Assembly: GCA_018664265.1 (NCBI GenBank) | Contig: JABJOR010000169.1 | Location: 1 to 9,900 of the forward strand | Reading direction: 5' to 3' | Origin: Rhodospirillales bacterium | GTDB taxonomy: Bacteria > Pseudomonadota > Alphaproteobacteria > Rhodospirillales > Casp-alpha2 | Length of the DNA: 9,900 nt | Part shown: positions 6,666 to 9,900 of the stretch, piece by piece | Layout of the letters: every line of letters begins with the position of its first letter | Numbering within the stretch: position 1 is the stretch's first letter | Notes under the pieces: generated by a model | The model's database searches: none | Told to the model about the DNA's origin: nothing | The model's input: the letters and a program-made list of their open reading frames with translations, nothing else | Translations under genes and position numbers: made by a program

Positions 6666-7715
6666 ATGGATATTCTTGAACCCGATACAAAATTGATCAA
6701 GCGTCACCTAGGCTGGGGTGTGGCAATTCTGGCTGCTGTCGTGGTGCTTTGGTCTGTTTATTGGAATATTGCAGCAGCTCAAGCTGTAAACGGAGCCCGA
6801 AACTGGGCCAGTAATCAGCAAAAATCCGGGTATAAAATAAATTGGCAACAAATTGATACCTCAGGGTATCCATTTTTTCTGGATATTGATGTCCTTATGC
6901 TTGTTGTTGAAGCACGCGATGAGTGGCGTTGGTCTACAGATAAATTGCAGTTTCATGCATCTTTATGGGAATGGTCTGAAATTGATGTTTTTGCTCCATC
7001 TTCGCACAGTATATTTCTCTCTCGTGGGGCTAAATTACATACCTATGATTTGAGCTCAAAGTCCCTGAATGCACATATTGTTCTTAATGATGAGAAAATT
7101 CAGAACGTCAATGTGCATGCAACGGCGCTTTCCTTGCAGGAAGAAGAACGACCTTTGGGCGGGGTGGACTCTGGGCAATTACGTTTGGAAATTGTGACTA
7201 CGGATGATGCTGATTATTCAACATTGGTTGGTACTCTAGAGGGTAGATTTCAAGGAATTGAGATAACAGAACTTAGTGATTTTCCGCTTGGTTCAGACAT
7301 TTCTCGCTTATCTTTACGAACAGAGCTCTTCGGGGCGCCGCCTTCTACGTTAAATCCTGATGATCTCTCAATCTGGCGTGATTTGGGCGGTGTTGTTGAG
7401 TTGCGACATCTCAATCTTGGATACGGGGCATTGGAAATAGAGACATCAGGAACCATGGCTCTTGATGGTAAATTACAGCCAATCGGCTCTCTCACAGCTA
7501 AAGTTCAGGGGTATCTGGAAACTATTGATGCTTTGCGTGATAGTCGCATGATTGATGCTGGTGATGCATTTGGCGCAAAGATGATGATGGGTGCTCTTTC
7601 AAAAGAGGACCCAGATACGGGGAAGAAAATTCTTGATCTGGCCCTGAGCGTTCAACAACAAGTCCTGCATGTTGGCCCGATTGCTTTGACAAAAGTGCCG
7701 CGCGTCGTCTGGTGA
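6666..7715 (+). CDS. DUF2125 family protein with N-terminal membrane anchor
   Basis: A 349-residue protein with one hydrophobic segment at about residues 15-33 (GWGVAILAAVVVLWSVYW), preceded by Lys/Arg, so it is probably an inner-membrane anchor or uncleaved signal with the rest in the periplasm. The following WNIAAAQAVNGARNWA helix and INWQQIDTSGYPFFLDID (58-75, with the GYPF motif), then the W-rich RWSTDKLQFHASLWEW, are typical of DUF2125, a family largely found in Alphaproteobacteria and without an assigned function. The remainder looks beta-rich, with repeated short hydrophobic strands. An in-frame TAG at 6636 with no start codon between it and 6666 fixes the ATG, although the ribosome site is weak. 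It diverges from ppx and converges on tyrC with 7 bases between stops. Confidence 0.8.
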   Translation: MDILEPDTKLIKRHLGWGVAILAAVVVLWSVYWNIAAAQAVNGARNWASNQQKSGYKINWQQIDTSGYPFFLDIDVLMLVVEARDEWRWSTDKLQFHASLWEWSEIDVFAPSSHSIFLSRGAKLHTYDLSSKSLNAHIVLNDEKIQNVNVHATALSLQEEERPLGGVDSGQLRLEIVTTDDADYSTLVGTLEGRFQGIEITELSDFPLGSDISRLSLRTELFGAPPSTLNPDDLSIWRDLGGVVELRHLNLGYGALEIETSGTMALDGKLQPIGSLTAKVQGYLETIDALRDSRMIDAGDAFGAKMMMGALSKEDPDTGKKILDLALSVQQQVLHVGPIALTKVPRVVW

Positions 7716-7722
7716 ATACACT

Positions 7723-8637
7723 TTAGACTTTTTGGTCTTCCGGTAGATGTTGGTTGGCTTCGATAATGCCTCGACGTGCTGAGCGGGTTCGGGTGAAAAC
7801 ATCTTGCAGTTTTTCACCATCACCTTGACGTATGGCACGTTTCAAAGCTGTCAGGTCTTCATCAAATCGATTTAATATATCGAGCACAGCCTCACGGTTT
7901 TCAACGAAAATATCACGCCACATGACCGGATCGGACGCCGCAATTCTGGTAAAGTCGCGAAAACCACCAGCTGAATACTGGAAGATTTCTTTCTGTAGAT
8001 CGTCGCCAACCTGGGTGGCTGTATCCACAATTGAATATGCGATCAGTTGTGGCAGGTGTGACGTGATAGCAAGCACCTGATCATGGTGGTCGGCATCCAT
8101 AGTTTCGATCCTCATTCCGGCTGCCTGCCATAATCCTTTAACGCGATCCACGGCATCTTGGTCAGTGTCCTTGTCTGGTGTCAAAATGAAGTATCGATCA
8201 AGAAATAATTCCGCAAATCCGGATTCAGGTCCGGAATTTTCTGTGCCGGCTACAGGGTGTCCGGGAACCAGATGCACACCTTCTGGAAGATGTGGTGCAA
8301 TTTCACGGAACACACATTTCTTGGCTGAGCCGACATCACTGACAATGGCCCCTGGCTTGATGTGCGAGCCGATGGTTTCAGCAACTTTGCTATATGTTCC
8401 AAGCGGTGTGCAGATAATGATGAGGTCTGCATCCTTAACCGCTTCGGCTTGATCCAGGGTTGCGCTGTCACACAGCCCAAGTTCAATGGCTTTATTCAGT
8501 GTTTCTTCGCTGCGGGTTGAGACGCAGATATGTTCGGCAAGTCCATCACGTTTGATAACGCGCGCAAGGCTGGACCCGATTAGCCCAATGCCAATTAAGG
8601 TGATGCGTTTGAATAATGGGTTGGTAGGTGTGCTCAT
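7723..8637 (-). CDS. tyrC: Prephenate/cyclohexadienyl dehydrogenase
   Basis: A 304-residue enzyme for oxidative decarboxylation in tyrosine synthesis (prephenate to 4-hydroxyphenylpyruvate, or arogenate to tyrosine). The NAD(P) Rossmann motif is GIGLIGSS at 16-23, with ICTPLG at 75-80 and SDVGSAK at 100-106. The catalytic His127 is in PGHPVAGTENSG. The C-terminal helical domain has SHLPQLIAYS (His194) and GGFRDFTRIAASDPVMW (224-240). No mutase or ACT domain is fused. The substrate choice (prephenate, arogenate or both) cannot be settled from sequence; the symbol follows the hisC-linked cyclohexadienyl dehydrogenase of Zymomonas. The ATG is 5 bases after the hisC stop, and AGGG overlaps the hisC end, so translational coupling is likely. 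The gene ends facing the DUF2125 gene; only a weak AGACT/GGTCT hairpin lies at 7726-7739. Confidence 0.93.
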   Translation of the reverse strand: MSTPTNPLFKRITLIGIGLIGSSLARVIKRDGLAEHICVSTRSEETLNKAIELGLCDSATLDQAEAVKDADLIIICTPLGTYSKVAETIGSHIKPGAIVSDVGSAKKCVFREIAPHLPEGVHLVPGHPVAGTENSGPESGFAELFLDRYFILTPDKDTDQDAVDRVKGLWQAAGMRIETMDADHHDQVLAITSHLPQLIAYSIVDTATQVGDDLQKEIFQYSAGGFRDFTRIAASDPVMWRDIFVENREAVLDILNRFDEDLTALKRAIRQGDGEKLQDVFTRTRSARRGIIEANQHLPEDQKV

Positions 8638-8642
8638 AAACC

Positions 8643-9743
8643 CTAGTCCGCCTTTGCCAGGAATTGCATCATGGCATCTATAAATGCCTGCATTTCATCT
8701 TTTGTGCCAATGGTAACGCGTAGCCAATCAGGTAGTCCATACCCGGCAACGGGACGGACAATAATACCAGAGGCTTTAAGAAATGCATCACAATCAACGG
8801 CACTGCGATTCGTGCCCTCATTCAGGCACATTAGAACAAAATTGCCGACACTTTCTGTGGTTGTAACACCAAGATCATGAAGCTGGTCTGCTGTCCATTC
8901 ACGTATCTCAATGGTTTCTTTGCGAACCTGCTCTGTGAAGTCAGTATCCAGCAAAGCAGCCAGACCGACAGCTTGTGCTGTGGTGCTAATATTGAATGGC
9001 CCACGAACTCTGTTTAAAACTTCTGCAATCGCAGCAGGGGCGTACCCCCAGCCAAGGCGCAATCCGCCGAGACCATAAATTTTGGAAAATGTACGCAGCA
9101 TAACGACGTTGTCTGAAGCATCAACCATCGCATGGCCTGGCTGATAATCATCATCTTCAACAAATTCTGCGTAGGCAGCATCAAGCACCAGCACAATATG
9201 TTTCGGCAATCCCTGCCAAAGGCGTTCTACTTTGCTCTGAGAAATCAGGGTGCCCGTTGGATTGTTTGGATTGGCAAGAAAAACAATCTTTGTGCGCTTG
9301 GTAACGCAATCGAGTAATGCATCGACATCTGTGGTCAGGTTAGATTCTTTTGCAGCGACAGGTGTTGCTCCAGCGGCTTTTGCGCTGATGGCATACATCA
9401 AAAAGCCGTGTTCAGTATGCAGCACTTCATCACCGGGCCCTGCGTAAGCATTGCAGAGCAGAGAAATCAACTCGTCCGATCCGGCTCCACACACGATGCG
9501 GTCCACATCAATGTTGTTGTGTTCTGCCAAAGCCTTTCGTAATGCATTGGCACCGCCATCAGGGTAACGGTTGTGATCTGCGGAAACGGATACACACGCA
9601 GCAGCAGCCTTCGGGCTGTGCGAAGGGGCTTCGTTGGATGACAGCTTGATAATACGGGCTTGACCTTCAAGGTCTGACTCGCCCCCTTTGTATGGCGCAA
9701 TATCCATGATTCCAGGGCGTGGTGCAGGCATAGAAGTGGTCAT
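8643..9743 (-). CDS. hisC: Histidinol-phosphate aminotransferase (probably also aromatic aminotransferase)
   Basis: A 366-residue fold type I, PLP-dependent aminotransferase of the HisC group. Visible motifs are LSSNEAP (34-40), RYPDGG (59-64), GAGSDELI (87-93), ANPNNPTGT (157-165), LDAAYAEF (187-194, with the PLP-contacting Asp188 and Tyr191), the Schiff-base Lys221 in RTFSKIYGLGGLRLGW, and a C-terminal WLRVTIGT that supplies the carboxylate-binding Arg. HisC converts imidazole-acetol phosphate plus glutamate to histidinol phosphate; enzymes linked to tyr/phe genes often also transaminate aromatic keto acids. The ATG at 9743 has GGAG 8 bases upstream and overlaps the stop of the upstream gene as ATGA. 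It sits between that gene and tyrC, and no other his gene is nearby, which supports the aromatic role. Confidence 0.94.
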   Translation of the reverse strand: MTTSMPAPRPGIMDIAPYKGGESDLEGQARIIKLSSNEAPSHSPKAAAACVSVSADHNRYPDGGANALRKALAEHNNIDVDRIVCGAGSDELISLLCNAYAGPGDEVLHTEHGFLMYAISAKAAGATPVAAKESNLTTDVDALLDCVTKRTKIVFLANPNNPTGTLISQSKVERLWQGLPKHIVLVLDAAYAEFVEDDDYQPGHAMVDASDNVVMLRTFSKIYGLGGLRLGWGYAPAAIAEVLNRVRGPFNISTTAQAVGLAALLDTDFTEQVRKETIEIREWTADQLHDLGVTTTESVGNFVLMCLNEGTNRSAVDCDAFLKASGIIVRPVAGYGLPDWLRVTIGTKDEMQAFIDAMMQFLAKAD

Positions 9744-9900
9744 TCTTGTGTCTCCGTAATGTTGGCATATAATTCATCATCTTCGATTGGGGCTGAATAG
9801 CTGCCCAACCAGTTAATGTCATTGGCAATGTGTGAAAGCTTCATTCCCGCACCGTCGTGAAATCCTTTAACTTCAACCAGAACTTTACTGTCTTCATTCC
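9740..9900 (-). CDS. C-terminal end of a probable prephenate dehydratase/chorismate mutase (ACT domain), cut by right edge
   Basis: Minus-strand translation from the right edge gives 52 residues ending in TGA at 9742-9740. It contains KVLVEVKGFHDGAGMKLSHI and a WLGSYSAPI near the end. A hydrophobic strand, a helix and a final LGxYxxP strand match the end of the ACT regulatory domain in PheA-type prephenate dehydratases and alphaproteobacterial chorismate mutases, which reads approximately LGAYPVPL. The stop overlaps the hisC start (ATGA), so the two genes are coupled. Context with hisC and tyrC supports a role in phenylalanine/tyrosine synthesis. With only 52 residues the assignment is tentative; another gene that precedes hisC, such as metW, does not fit the motif as well. 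Confidence 0.55.
   Translation of the reverse strand, partial: NEDSKVLVEVKGFHDGAGMKLSHIANDINWLGSYSAPIEDDELYANITETQE

Noticed and set aside
7726..7739. Hairpin between the DUF2125 gene and tyrC as a bidirectional terminator
   Set aside because: The stem is about five pairs with a G-T wobble and a T-rich loop, without a following T-tract. Too weak to call.
1..9900. CRISPR arrays, tRNA/rRNA genes, insertion sequences, phage or toxin-antitoxin genes
   Set aside because: Nothing matching was seen on either strand. Gene content and composition are uniform and housekeeping in character.

Overview
The window looks like a piece of an alphaproteobacterial chromosome, probably from the Rhodospirillales or a neighbouring order. 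The base composition is moderate to slightly AT-rich. The protein evidence is a DUF2125 protein, a class I PPK2 beside PPK1, and a hisC-tyrC pair behind a likely prephenate dehydratase/chorismate mutase gene. The order assignment is an inference from protein style and gene order; there is no rRNA or other marker. I see no tRNA, rRNA, insertion sequence, phage gene or CRISPR array. Nearly all of the window is coding, and the longest gene-free stretch is about 240 bases (1668-1908).

Left block (1-1667, minus strand): a probable three-gene operon read right to left. It holds a SixA-like histidine phosphatase, an EamA/DMT-type membrane transporter and the start of a ChaC-type gamma-glutamylcyclotransferase that runs off the left edge. 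The gaps are 24 and 16 bases. The ChaC fragment was recovered by direct translation of 184-1.

Central block (1668-6540): a polyphosphate module. ppk2 and ppk1 lie in tandem on the plus strand, 54 bases apart. ppx (exopolyphosphatase, Ppx/GppA family) converges on them from the minus strand with only 6 bases between stop codons. PPK1 makes polyphosphate from ATP, PPK2 can run polyphosphate back onto nucleoside diphosphates, and Ppx hydrolyses the chain to phosphate, so synthesis, reuse and degradation sit together. A 20-base perfect palindrome starts on the last base of the ppk2 stop codon. The leader of ppk2 carries a candidate promoter and a repeated ATGACAT element.

Right block (6541-9900): ppx diverges from a DUF2125 protein with an N-terminal membrane anchor. 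That gene converges on an aromatic amino-acid operon read right to left: the C-terminus of a probable ACT-domain prephenate dehydratase or chorismate mutase, then hisC, then tyrC. The first two overlap by ATGA and the last two are 5 bases apart. This arrangement suggests that HisC also serves as an aromatic aminotransferase for Tyr/Phe synthesis.

I found no clearly new system. The points most worth a second look are the gene arrangement and orientation of the polyphosphate module, the palindrome and leader repeats that may control it, the strongly basic tails on PPK1, and a Gly-to-Ala change in the ChaC signature motif.
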